Source: JACDAE01 sp963717195 | Lineage (GTDB): Bacteria; Chloroflexota; Ktedonobacteria; Ktedonobacterales; Ktedonobacteraceae | Assembly: GCA_963717195.1 (NCBI GenBank) | Contig: CAVQVR010000006.1 | Coordinates: 496,001 to 560,000 of the forward strand | DNA length: 64,000 bases | Reading direction: 5' to 3' | Made by a program: the position numbers and the translations under genes | Notes under the pieces: model-generated | The model's input: the letters and a program-made list of their open reading frames with translations, nothing else | What the model was told of the DNA's origin: nothing | Databases searched by the model: none | Shown: piece after piece, positions 54,411 to 63,104 of the stretch | Layout: each line of letters begins with the position of its first letter | Numbering within the stretch: position 1 is the stretch's first letter

Positions 54411-56000
54411 TCATTGCGATTCCCCTTGCGCGGCGACTGGCTCAAGGCCTTCGACCGCAGCAATCAGATCATGCCGGTCCCAGGGCGGCTGAAGGTACTC
54501 TTTGACCACTCTACCCTTGACCATAACTAATAGCTGTGTACAAATACGCAGATCATCCAGATCGTCGGAGACCAGCAACACCGCCGTGCCACCGTCGCGT
54601 GCCGCCGCGATCACATCGAGAAGCGTCTCTTTAGAGGCCACATCAACGCCAACGGTCGGCGTAATCACGACCAACACCGCCGGATTGCAGGCCAGCGCTC
54701 GTCCAACCACGACCTTCTGCTGGTTCCCTCCACTCAGTTGCCCAACCCGCTGGTCAAGGCCACTGGTAACGATACTCAGTTGCTTCATCAGACCAGTCGC
54801 GAGCACATCACGACGCGAAAACGAAATAACGCCCCAGCTTGATAGCCGGTCAAGGACGCATAAAGTCAGGTTCTCGCCGACTCCGAGTAAAGGAGCAAAA
54901 CCACGCGCATGACGATCCTCAGGTACATATGCAATGCCTTGTTGAAGCGTTGCTCCAACATCACCTGTATGGATTGGCTTGCCATTCAACTTGATCTCGC
55001 CGGATGCTGGCTTCAACAAGCCGACCACCGCGTCCGCAACAGTCGAGGTACCAGAACCTTGCAATCCAACCAGGCCGACGCACTCACCCGGTTTCACAGC
55101 AAAGCTTACGTCATATACAGGCCCCAACGTGGCAGGGACCTGCAGATGTGAAACTTCGAGCCGTGGCAGAGTAGACGCGCTAACCTGCACTGGCGCGGAG
55201 ATCTCCACAGTGTGCTGGGGCGCAGTTCCAACCATCGCTTCGATCAAGCGCTCCTGCTTGATCTCCCTTACTGGCGTGGTCAATATATGCTGGCCATCGC
55301 GCAGCACGGTAACACGCTCACACACCTCGTAAATCTCTTCCAGGTGATGTGAGATGTAGAGAATAGCGATCCCATTCGCTTTGAGACGACGAATACTTGT
55401 AAATAGACGTTCGATAGCTGCCTTCTCCAGTGAGGCCGTAGGTTCGTCGAGGATCAGGAAGCGTGCACCGACTGAAAGAGCACGGGCGATCTCGACTACC
55501 TGGCGCTGCTCAACGGTAAGCTTATGTGCGAGGCTGTTCACATCCAGATCGAAGCCCCAATCGAGCATGACCTGATGGGCACGAGACCGCATAGCACGCC
55601 AATTCACGATATTGCGGTTATCTCCTGTCGCACGATTAAGGAAGATGTTCTCAGCTACCGTAAGAGTGGATACCACCATCGACTTTTGATAGACGCAGGC
55701 GACCAGACGCTGCCAGGCGGCACGATCCGTCAGACTCGGCGCAGCTTCACCTCCGAGGCTGACAGTGCCACGATCCGGACGAATGAGGCCAGTGAGAGCT
55801 GCGACCATCGTGGATTTTCCGGCCCCGTTGCGTCCAACCAGCGCATGGCATTCACCAGCTACAACATCGAGCGATACGTCACACAGAGCCTGGGTCTGGC
55901 CAAATCCTTTCCAGACTCCCTGCGCAACGGCAACGGGGAGCCGAACATTGTCCGGCTCTCCATTGATAGAACCTAATCCTCCATTTACAGGTTCCAACAC
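54411..56000 (-). CDS. Sugar ABC transporter ATP-binding protein, two nucleotide-binding domains (RbsA type)
   Basis: A 529-residue protein. The N-terminal domain has Walker A GRNGAGKST, a signature region TVEQRQVVEIARALS and Walker B RFLILDEPTASLE. The C-terminal domain has a diverged Walker A (LQGSGTSTV) and a good signature LSGGNQQKVVVGRAL, as usual in RbsA, XylG and AraG. It energises monosaccharide import. The start appears to be GTG at 56000, inside a 32-bp tandem repeat that encodes the first residues (LEPVNGGLGSINGEPD). A later start near the family-typical VAQGVWKGFGQTQALCD region cannot be excluded. Confidence 0.9.
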   Translation of the reverse strand: MLEPVNGGLGSINGEPDNVRLPVAVAQGVWKGFGQTQALCDVSLDVVAGECHALVGRNGAGKSTMVAALTGLIRPDRGTVSLGGEAAPSLTDRAAWQRLVACVYQKSMVVSTLTVAENIFLNRATGDNRNIVNWRAMRSRAHQVMLDWGFDLDVNSLAHKLTVEQRQVVEIARALSVGARFLILDEPTASLEKAAIERLFTSIRRLKANGIAILYISHHLEEIYEVCERVTVLRDGQHILTTPVREIKQERLIEAMVGTAPQHTVEISAPVQVSASTLPRLEVSHLQVPATLGPVYDVSFAVKPGECVGLVGLQGSGTSTVADAVVGLLKPASGEIKLNGKPIHTGDVGATLQQGIAYVPEDRHARGFAPLLGVGENLTLCVLDRLSSWGVISFSRRDVLATGLMKQLSIVTSGLDQRVGQLSGGNQQKVVVGRALACNPAVLVVITPTVGVDVASKETLLDVIAAARDGGTAVLLVSDDLDDLRICTQLLVMVKGRVVKEYLQPPWDRHDLIAAVEGLEPVAAQGESQ

Positions 56001-56057
56001 GATCTCAACCCTCCATTTACAGGTTCCAACACGATCTCAACTCTCCATTTACGGGTT
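55979..56057. repeat. 32-bp tandem repeat (about 2.5 copies) at the ATPase start
   Basis: The unit begins CTCCATTTACAGGTTCC and recurs at 55979-56010, 56011-56042 and as a partial copy from 56043. It spans the junction between the binding-protein and ATPase genes and includes the presumed ATPase start codon. Because 32 is not divisible by three, copy-number change would shift upstream starts and could alter translation of the ATPase. Confidence 0.75.
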
Positions 56058-56079
56058 GCTTGACTAATGATCTTAGCCA

Positions 56080-57171
56080 TTAGGACTTCGCGTTACCCCA
56101 AAGGCTCGGGTCGTTGACGTTCGTCTTGTCCACGAGAGGTGCCGGCAGTGCGTCCTCCAGGTTGCCTTGCAGGTTGATGATCGTACTGTTGTGGTCAGTG
56201 CTCTGTCCTGCTGTGTAGGTTTTCCCTTCGAGCGCCTGCTGTGAATAGTAGATTGCATACTGTGCGTAGGAATTGGCTGGCTGCGAAATACTTCCATCGA
56301 GTTGGTTGGCGCGGATCAGAGCATGCTCATGGGGCACACCGTCGTTGCCAATCAAGACGATATGCGGATTGCTACCCACTGTACTAAATTTACCGGCTGC
56401 TTTCTCAGCTGCAAGAATGCCATCCTCGGGTGCGCTCCACTCGACGTAGATACCCCTCAGATCCGAATACGTGCTTATTGCCGTCTTGGCGTCACTGACA
56501 GCAGTCGGGGTATCCCATTTCGTTGCATAATCGACGACCTTAAGGTTCGGATAGTTCGCCTGCAGATACTGAGTGCAACCGTCGGTGCGATCTTTACCAT
56601 TCAGGGAAGCAAGATCCCCTTCCATAATCGCGACGTGGCCAGTGGTGCTAGATGCATGCTGAGCGATGAATTTGCACGAGTTCTGACCATACGCCACATT
56701 GTCAGCACGCACGATCATGTAAACCTTGCCAGTGCTTGGCGCAACGTCCACAGTGACTACAGGAATGTTCTTGGATGCTGCATAATCGAGCGCGGGCGCA
56801 ATAGCAGCACTATCAACCGGGTTGATGATGAGTGCCTGGGCACCTTCCTGGATCAACGTTCGGACGTCCGTGATCTGCTTCCCTGCGTCGCCAGCGGCGA
56901 CCAGGGGACCAATTAGTGTGGCATTGTACTGAGTCGCGAACTTTGTCTCATACGTGATATAGTTCGTCCAGAAATCAGTGTTGTTGAAACTCAGCGAAAC
57001 ACCAAGCTTGAAATTTGCACCATCTGCAAGTTTACCCCCTGATGGTGCTGCGCTAGTACCCGTTGTAGTGCTACTATTTGACGTGCTTCCACCACACGCC
57101 GACAGGACCAGTACGGCAACAATGCCGAGCACGCCCAGCATGCCTAGACGACTTGAGAACCTCGGTTTCAT
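56080..57171 (-). CDS. Sugar ABC transporter substrate-binding lipoprotein (Peripla_BP_4)
   Basis: A 363-residue protein with a signal and lipobox (LGVLGIVAVLVLSAC). After a Ser/Thr-rich linker the type I periplasmic-binding fold follows (KLGVSLSFNNTDFWTNYITY, GAQALIINPVDSAAIAPALD, HVAIMEGDLASLNGKDRTDG, HIVLIGNDGVPHEHALIRAN). It binds a monosaccharide, probably L-fucose or L-rhamnose given the neighbours. It is the first gene of the minus-strand operon, with a good promoter upstream. Confidence 0.9.
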   Translation of the reverse strand: MKPRFSSRLGMLGVLGIVAVLVLSACGGSTSNSSTTTGTSAAPSGGKLADGANFKLGVSLSFNNTDFWTNYITYETKFATQYNATLIGPLVAAGDAGKQITDVRTLIQEGAQALIINPVDSAAIAPALDYAASKNIPVVTVDVAPSTGKVYMIVRADNVAYGQNSCKFIAQHASSTTGHVAIMEGDLASLNGKDRTDGCTQYLQANYPNLKVVDYATKWDTPTAVSDAKTAISTYSDLRGIYVEWSAPEDGILAAEKAAGKFSTVGSNPHIVLIGNDGVPHEHALIRANQLDGSISQPANSYAQYAIYYSQQALEGKTYTAGQSTDHNSTIINLQGNLEDALPAPLVDKTNVNDPSLWGNAKS

Positions 57172-57247
57172 GATTTCTCCTCCCTGTTTTTAGCTCCAAC
57201 TACAAGGCCCTTTTTCTTTTCCTTGACAAGCTCTGGTAAAAAATAAT

Positions 57248-57294
57248 ATACTGTATACAAAATTCAGAATACATTATCCCTGGCGAAAAGTCAA
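57248..57294 (-). promoter_or_regulatory. Promoter of the sugar importer operon with a probable GntR operator
   Basis: On the minus strand TTGACT (57289-57294) and TATTCT (57266-57271) are separated by 17 bases. Just downstream, TGTATACAGTATAT (about 57246-57259) is near-palindromic. It lies in the gap divergent from the GntR regulator gene, so it is the expected binding site for that protein. Confidence 0.6.
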
Positions 57295-57380
57295 TAGTAG
57301 AAAACAGCAGTTCTCCATCCTTTGCGGGGGAACATTGCGGAACGACATGGGGGCGCGATTTCTAAGCTCCTACGCCGTGC

Positions 57381-57402
57381 CCCTAATGGACGGAGAGCCA
57401 AA
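57381..57402 (+). repeat. Dispersed motif CCCTAATGGACGGAGAGCC, first of three copies
   Basis: Near copies occur at 57381-57402, 59556-59578 and 62525-62547, each after a GCCCCTAC-like sequence and each 25-120 bases before a plus-strand start codon. They may be ends of a decayed small element carried with the sugar-utilisation genes. A shared regulatory site is the alternative. Confidence 0.5.
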
Positions 57403-57443
57403 ACAGTTTGGCTGCTGCAAAGCAAAAAAACGGAGCAGGTGTC

Positions 57444-58202
57444 ATGACACAATCACCGGTTGAACCAGACGAAGAAAATTTTGGTGAGGATGAGGAAAAT
57501 TTGAGCGAGGAGGTGTTTGAAACGCTGTGGGGACAGGATCGCAGTGCTCTTCTTACAGCCGTGGATTATGCCTATAAGCAGATCTGGAAGCAGCTAGTCT
57601 TTGCAAATGAGCAAAAGGAGCAACGGCTCTCGGATGTCGTTCTGGCTGAAAAGCTAGGAGTGAGCCGCACTCCTGTTCGCCAGGCGTTAGAGCGGCTGGT
57701 ACAGGATGGATTGGTGCGTTCAGATCCACGACGTGGTTTCTGGGTTCGTACGTTTACCGCTCAAGATATTCATGAAATCTACGACTTGCGTGGCGCTCTA
57801 GAGGTACTGGCGCTGCGCCTCGCGGCTCCCCGGCTCGATCCTGTGGATCTCAGGTCGCAGCTCACCTCGCTCTACCAGGTGCGTGCGCAACTGGATCAGC
57901 ATCCTGTCTCACTCTTTCTACAAGGTGATTTCCGTCTCCACACTCTCTTCATCCGTACATCGGGCAACAGCCGCCTGATTCATTATCTTTCTACCTTGCG
58001 CAGCCAGTTCAGTGTGTTCCAGGTAAAAGATACCCGCAATCCTACGCGTATGGAGCCTACTCTTCATGATCACGAGCAGGTCCTGTTAGCCCTTCTTGAA
58101 CAAAACATTGAGCGGGCTGCTGAGTTACTTGCCGCCCATATCATCCACTCTAAGGAATATGTCCTGGCCGATATCTTTGAGGAGAAAGAAACTGGGCGTT
58201 GA
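57444..58202 (+). CDS. GntR-family transcriptional regulator, FCD ligand domain
   Basis: A 252-residue protein. The ATG at 57444 follows GGAGCAGGTGTC; an upstream TTG is unlikely. After an acidic N-terminus (EPDEENFGEDEENLSEE), the winged helix is RLSDVVLAEKLGVSRTPVRQ with PRRGFWVRTF. The FCD domain (DIHEIYDLRGALEVLALRLA ... DFRLHTLFIRTSGNSRLIHY ... LHDHEQVLLALLEQ) binds small organic acids through metal-coordinating histidines. It is divergent from the sugar importer and upstream of the dehydratase gene, so it probably controls both. Confidence 0.88.
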   Translation: MTQSPVEPDEENFGEDEENLSEEVFETLWGQDRSALLTAVDYAYKQIWKQLVFANEQKEQRLSDVVLAEKLGVSRTPVRQALERLVQDGLVRSDPRRGFWVRTFTAQDIHEIYDLRGALEVLALRLAAPRLDPVDLRSQLTSLYQVRAQLDQHPVSLFLQGDFRLHTLFIRTSGNSRLIHYLSTLRSQFSVFQVKDTRNPTRMEPTLHDHEQVLLALLEQNIERAAELLAAHIIHSKEYVLADIFEEKETGR

Positions 58203-58237
58203 GCTCTTTCAACTCACAAAATACAGGAGAAAAGACC

Positions 58238-59536
58238 ATGCCCATCACGATTAACAGCTTCCAGACGTATGACATTCGCTTTCCCACATCACGCACATTG
58301 GCCGGGTCCGATGCTATGCATCCCGCGCCAGACTACTCCGCCGCCTATATTATCCTTCACACAGATAGCCCAGGCCTTGAAGGACACGGCCTCACCTTCA
58401 CCATCGGACGGGGAACTGAGATCTGTGTGGCAGCCATCAATGCACTTGCCCCCCTCATCATTGGGCGAACTCTGGAGTCTTTGACGGCAAATATGGCACA
58501 GTTCTGGCAATCGCTCGCGGAGGAAAACCAGTTGCGCTGGCTGGGTCCGGAAAAAGGCGTCATCCATCTCGCGACCGCCGCTATCGTGAACGCTGTCTGG
58601 GATCTTTATGCAAAAGCCGAACAGAAACCGCTCTGGAAGCTGCTCGTGGATATGTCGCCGGAGCAACTGGTCTCCTGCATCGATTTTCGCTACATCCGTG
58701 ACGCTCTGACACCTGGGGAGGCACTGGCAATTCTGCATCGACAAGTTTCCACGAAAACGCTGCGCGAGGCCGAGATGCTCGCTAGTGGTTTTCCCGCTTA
58801 TACCACCTCGGCTGGCTGGCTCGGTTATAGCGATGAAAAACTGCATCAACTCTGTCGCGAAGCTGTCACTTTAGGATGGAAGCACGTGAAGCTCAAGGTC
58901 GGTGCCAACCTCGCTGACGACCTGCGTCGTGCATTGATCATGCGAGAGGAAATCGGGCCAGAGCGTAAACTGTTACTTGATGCCAATCAGCGCTGGGAAG
59001 TTGATGAAGCTATCTCCAACATGCAATTACTTGCAGAGTGCAATCCCTGGTGGATCGAGGAGCCAACCAGTCCCGACGATGTCCTCGGGCACGCAACTAT
59101 CGCCAGAGCCATTGCGCCTTTTCAGGTTGCAACAGGAGAACATGTTCAGAACCGCATCATTTTCAAACAGTTGATGCAGCTCGGAGCAATTTCATTCTGC
59201 CAGATCGATACTTGCCGTTTAGGAGGGGTCAATGAAGCCCTTGCAGTCATACTTCTGGCAGCGAAGTTCGGCATTCCGATCTGCCCACATGCAGGAGGTG
59301 TTGGACTATGTGAGTATATGCAGCACCTGTCGATTTTCGATTATATCAGCGTCAGCGCATCACATGAGAAGAGTGTGTTGGAGTACGTAGACCACCTGCA
59401 CGAGTACTTTCTTGATCCCGTTGTTATTCGGAATGGTCACTATATGCCACCGCAGGCTCCAGGTTTTAGCATTACCATGAAACCTGAAGCCTTCTCTGAT
59501 TTCACTTTCCCATCAGGAAGTATGTGGCGGTCTTGA
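58238..59536 (+). CDS. Enolase-superfamily sugar acid dehydratase, probable L-fuconate dehydratase
   Basis: A 432-residue protein. The ATG at 58238 follows AGGAGAAAAGACC. It starts ITINSFQTYDIRFPTSRTLA, GSDAMHPAPDYSAAYIILHT, a hallmark of FucD. The catalytic set includes KLKVGAN (KxK), Asp in LLLDANQRWE, Glu in WWIEEPTSPDD, Glu in VATGEHVQN and His in PICPHAGGVG. It dehydrates L-fuconate to 2-keto-3-deoxy-L-fuconate. It fits between the lactonase and the alcohol dehydrogenase in the pathway. Confidence 0.88.
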   Translation: MPITINSFQTYDIRFPTSRTLAGSDAMHPAPDYSAAYIILHTDSPGLEGHGLTFTIGRGTEICVAAINALAPLIIGRTLESLTANMAQFWQSLAEENQLRWLGPEKGVIHLATAAIVNAVWDLYAKAEQKPLWKLLVDMSPEQLVSCIDFRYIRDALTPGEALAILHRQVSTKTLREAEMLASGFPAYTTSAGWLGYSDEKLHQLCREAVTLGWKHVKLKVGANLADDLRRALIMREEIGPERKLLLDANQRWEVDEAISNMQLLAECNPWWIEEPTSPDDVLGHATIARAIAPFQVATGEHVQNRIIFKQLMQLGAISFCQIDTCRLGGVNEALAVILLAAKFGIPICPHAGGVGLCEYMQHLSIFDYISVSASHEKSVLEYVDHLHEYFLDPVVIRNGHYMPPQAPGFSITMKPEAFSDFTFPSGSMWRS

Positions 59537-59604
59537 TGGAACCGCCCCTACTTTCCCCTCAATGGACGGAGAGCTAAAGTTTATTGTCAGACGAAAGGAA
59601 TTCT

Positions 59605-60665
59605 ATGAAGGCAATTGTTCTTGAGAGACCTGGTCAGCTACAATATATTGATATGGAGGATCCAGAAACGCCAGGACCAGGTGAAGCACTCATTCGTATC
59701 CACAGTGTTGGCGTATGCGGTACCGACCTTCACGCCTTTCGAGGCGAACAACCATTCTTCACCTATCCGCGCCTTCTGGGTCATGAATTGAGTGCAGAGG
59801 TGGTTGCGGTCGGGCGCGATAAATCTGGCCCCTACCCTGGCATCGATTTGATACAGACATAGGCGCGATAAATTTAGCCCCTACGACACGTTGTGCTCTT
59901 GAACCTTATTTTTATTGTGGGCACTGTCCGCCTTGTCGGCGGGGACTTACGAACTGTTGTGTCAACCTCAGGGTATTTGGAGTGCATATCGATGGTGGGA
60001 TGCGCGAACTTGCAATCGTTCCTATTTCGCAACTGCATCCATCGTCCACGCTTTCTTTTGAGCAACTCGCCCTGGTGGAACCTCTCTCTATTGGAGCACA
60101 CGCCGTCAGACATGGACAGGTTACAGAGGAAGAATGCGTTCTCGTCGTCGGTGCCGGGCCCATCGGGCTAGCGGTGACACAGTTCGCTCTACTCGCGGGC
60201 GCCCGCGTTCTCGTCATGGATATCAGCGAGCAGCGCCTTGCATTCTGTAAGCGTCAATGGCCGGAAGTTGTCTGCATCAATAACACTGGTGATGCTGTTG
60301 CTGCGCTACAAGATGTGGTAGCTGACGATCTACCTACGGCCGTCTTTGATGCTACTGGCAACCCAAATTCGATGATGGCGGCCTTTCATTATGTCGCTTA
60401 TGGCGGACGCCTGATCTTTGTAGGATTGTTCCCAGGCGACATCACCTTTCACGATCCAGATTTTCATAGCCACGAACTGAGCTTGCTCAGTAGTCGCAAT
60501 GCAACGGCGCAAGACTTCCACCATGTCATTTCTGCTCTCGAAGCAGGTCAGATCGATCTTGCGCCCTGGATCACACATCGAGCATCGCCCGATACCATGA
60601 TTGACGCCTTTCCAGGTTGGTTTGACCGCAATAGTGGTATCATTAAAGCAATAGTGACATTCTAA
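59605..60665 (+). pseudogene. Zinc-dependent alcohol dehydrogenase, split by a small repeat insertion
   Basis: The ATG at 59605 follows AAAGGAA. The first part has GVCGTDLHAFRGEQPFFTYP and LGHELSAEVVAVG, the catalytic Cys and His of the MDR family, then enters the inserted repeat and stops at 59860-59862. Homology resumes at about 59884 in another frame with RCALEPYFYCGHCPPCRRG, the structural zinc cysteines. The NAD(P)-binding VVGAGPIGLAVTQFALLAGA follows, to 60665. Without the 72-bp insert it would be about 340 residues. Its pathway role would be oxidation of 2-keto-3-deoxy-L-fuconate. Confidence 0.8.
59813..59884. repeat. Small repeat element inserted in the alcohol dehydrogenase gene
   Basis: Two direct copies of GGCGCGATAAATCTGGCCCC-type sequence (59813-59835 and 59862-59884, two mismatches in 23) bracket a 26-base spacer. 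The same GCGCGATAAAT..CCCTAC core forms the inverted repeat at 62336-62427. The insert destroys the frame and removes the region between VAVG and the structural zinc loop. Confidence 0.75.
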
Positions 60666-60712
60666 TTTATTCAACTCAATGCACACACATTAGATAAGGT
60701 AGGAGCTATTTC

Positions 60713-62266
60713 ATGGACGACATTTCCATCGCTTCATTAATAACGAAATTACCAGGGCTACACATTCTCGAAACTTCAGTAGTGCATCACGAGGAAACAA
60801 CGTATTTCCTTGCCAGGGCTGATGATGGGCAGGCACAAATCGGCATTTATGCCACCTCAGGATCATCATCTCTCACTAACTTTAAAGGTTCAACGCAAGA
60901 GATCGACGGACATACTCTGCTTCTTGGGCCACAAAACGCTGCGAATGCAACGGCACTGCGCAATCAACTTTCATGGCTCAAACCAACTACCCTGGGACTA
61001 CACACCAGCGTGGGCCTGGGAGATCGCCTGGGGTTGGCGACACCTGGACATCTACGTGCAGTACGGGCCGTAGGAGGTCACCTGGCACCAATCCCGGCAC
61101 AGCAATCGATCCGCGAAATGACACGCACGGGCCGCACACCGCAGCAGGTCATGGATGATGCCATGTGGGGAATCTTCGCCGAAGGCTGGCGCTCAGACTT
61201 TGGTGCCGATGCTGACCACCTTAAAACTCCTGCTGATATCGATAGCTGTATGGCCGTTGGCTATACCTTCTATACCTTCGATCCAGGCGAACATGTCGAT
61301 AGCACAACTGAAGAGCTCTCACCCCAGGAATTGCATGCTCGCTGGGAAGCATTGCCCTGGGATCGGCTGGAAGATAGCCCGGCAGCACTCATGGCACGGT
61401 ATCTCTCACATCCCATACAATGTGAGGATCACACAATTACCTTCGACGAACCTGCGTTGTTACGTGCCGCCGTCAAGTATGGCCGCGCCGTTGCTCATGC
61501 CGCCTTTATGTATAGACATCTCGAACAGGTTGGAGCGGGACACAAATGGGAAGTGGAGGTCTCCGTCGATGAGACCGAGACGCCTACAACACATGCCGAA
61601 CATGTGTATATCGCAACAGAGCTACAACGCCTGGGCGTACACTGGGTAAGCCTGGCGCCACGCTTTATCGGCCGTTTTGAAAAAGGCGTCGACTATATCG
61701 GAGATGTACAGGCTTTTGAAGCTGATATTGCCGTTCATGCTGCCATTGCGCGTACACTTGGTCCATATAAGCTGAGTCTGCACTCTGGTTCGGATAAGTT
61801 CAGTGTCTACGAACCTGCCGTGCGACAGACGCGCGGCGTGGTACATCTTAAAACGGCTGGTACGAGCTATCTGGAAGCCTTACGCACGATTGCCACGCTT
61901 GATCCAGACTTGATGCGCGAGATCTATGTATTCTCACGTGAACATTATGAGGTTGATAAGGCAAGCTATCACGTATCGGCTCAACTCAGTCGCGCCCCTG
62001 AACCTTCATCTTTGACGGACGCTGAATTACCGACGCTACTAGAACAGTTTGATGCACGCGAGATCTTGCATGTGACGTTCGGCTCGGTCTTAACCACACG
62101 AACGTCTGATGGGCACTTGCTCTTCTATGACCGTTTCATGGAGGTCTTGCGCACGCATCCCGAAGCCTATGCGGCTGATCTGGAAGCGCATTTTCTACGC
62201 CATTTGCGACCATTTGCGGCATGGGAGAAGAGCAAATCGGAGGCATCCACACACGTGGGTTTGTAA
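60713..62266 (+). CDS. UxaE-like hexuronate (tagaturonate) epimerase family protein
   Basis: A 517-residue protein. The sequence matches the UxaE pattern: GLHTSVGLGDRLGLATPGHL near 100, RTGRTPQQVMDDAMWGIFAE, SDFGADADHLKTPADIDSCM, WEVEVSVDETETPTTHAEHV and YKLSLHSGSDKFSVYEPAVR. UxaE interconverts D-tagaturonate and D-fructuronate. In this cluster it could act on another ketonic sugar acid. It has AGGTAGGAGCTATTTC before the start and follows the dehydrogenase gene by 47 bases. Confidence 0.82.
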   Translation: MDDISIASLITKLPGLHILETSVVHHEETTYFLARADDGQAQIGIYATSGSSSLTNFKGSTQEIDGHTLLLGPQNAANATALRNQLSWLKPTTLGLHTSVGLGDRLGLATPGHLRAVRAVGGHLAPIPAQQSIREMTRTGRTPQQVMDDAMWGIFAEGWRSDFGADADHLKTPADIDSCMAVGYTFYTFDPGEHVDSTTEELSPQELHARWEALPWDRLEDSPAALMARYLSHPIQCEDHTITFDEPALLRAAVKYGRAVAHAAFMYRHLEQVGAGHKWEVEVSVDETETPTTHAEHVYIATELQRLGVHWVSLAPRFIGRFEKGVDYIGDVQAFEADIAVHAAIARTLGPYKLSLHSGSDKFSVYEPAVRQTRGVVHLKTAGTSYLEALRTIATLDPDLMREIYVFSREHYEVDKASYHVSAQLSRAPEPSSLTDAELPTLLEQFDAREILHVTFGSVLTTRTSDGHLLFYDRFMEVLRTHPEAYAADLEAHFLRHLRPFAAWEKSKSEASTHVGL

Positions 62267-62294
62267 ACGCATTGATTCCAACACATTGCATAAG

Positions 62295-62320
62295 GGCTTG
62301 AGATTCAATCATCTCAAGCC
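62295..62320 (+). terminator. Hairpin terminator after the UxaE-like gene
   Basis: GGCTTGAGAT and ATCTCAAGCC form a perfect 10-bp stem around TCAATC, 28 bases past the stop. The following sequence is TGAAAT, not a strong T-run. The large inverted repeat at 62336 follows directly. Confidence 0.6.
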
Positions 62321-62335
62321 TGAAATACACCCATC

Positions 62336-62427
62336 ACCGTAGGGACCCGATTTATCGCGTCCAGCAATTCATCGAGAAGGTTCCCATACGATGAATCGCT
62401 GGACGCGATAAATCGGGTCCCTACGGT
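62336..62427. repeat. 39-bp inverted repeat element
   Basis: The arms 62336-62374 and 62389-62427 pair with one mismatch (the outer 30 bases are perfect) around a 14-base loop. The left arm starts ACCGTAGGGACCCGATTTAT. The GCGATAAATCGGG core is shared with the element that interrupts the dehydrogenase gene, so they are the same family in inverted and direct arrangements. Confidence 0.75.
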
Positions 62428-62668
62428 ATTTACGGGCGTGAACAAGAAAACGTTCATGCCTCGTCGCTGCCTTTCCTGATTTTGTTGGAGTCAATGATGC
62501 AAGGTGACGCCCCCTACGCGGGTTCCCTCTAATAGACGAAGAGCCCAGGCCAGATGCATCGATTGAGCACACTAGAACGTATTACCTGTAAGGAAAATCA
62601 AAAGCATCACGCTTTCACGGGTGCAGTCAATTGCATCCCCACAATAGAAATTAAAGGAGATATGTTCT

Positions 62669-63091
62669 GTGTACTGTTCAGCATGTGGTCAACAACTAAA
62701 AGATGGCGCACATTTCTGCGAACACTGTGGCGCATCTTTGGAATCGCCAGGGGCCGTAACAAACGCTGGCCCTACCAGGTCGGAACACACCTACCATGAA
62801 GTCAAAGATCCTTATAAAGAACAGATTACTCAACTTAGACTTGAGCTTAAACAACTCAAACTAGATCTCAGGCAGATCAAAACAGGTATGTCGAGCAGGC
62901 GTGCACAATACAACCAGTCCTCAGCCTTTGTCCCCGGTGGAGTATTGAAACGCGGTTATAAAATGCTCGAAGATTTTCAACTATGGTCTCCGCAACGACA
63001 AAAAGAAGCACTACAACAAGAAATTTTGCGCATGGAGCAAGAATTATTAGGACTCGAGCAAGCTCAAGCTCAATGGAAAAGCCAACAGTAG
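62669..63091 (+). CDS. Zinc-ribbon protein with coiled-coil region
   Basis: A 140-residue protein starting at GTG 62669, nine bases after AAAGGAG. The N-terminal double CxxC zinc ribbon is YCSACGQQLKDGAHFCEHCG. A long charged coiled coil follows (ITQLRLELKQLKLDLRQIKT) and a second near the end (LQQEILRMEQELLGLEQAQA). It probably mediates protein contacts. The function is unknown. It converges with the next gene 13 bases away. Confidence 0.75.
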   Translation: MYCSACGQQLKDGAHFCEHCGASLESPGAVTNAGPTRSEHTYHEVKDPYKEQITQLRLELKQLKLDLRQIKTGMSSRRAQYNQSSAFVPGGVLKRGYKMLEDFQLWSPQRQKEALQQEILRMEQELLGLEQAQAQWKSQQ

Positions 63092-63104
63092 GGACCAGAA
63101 GCAT

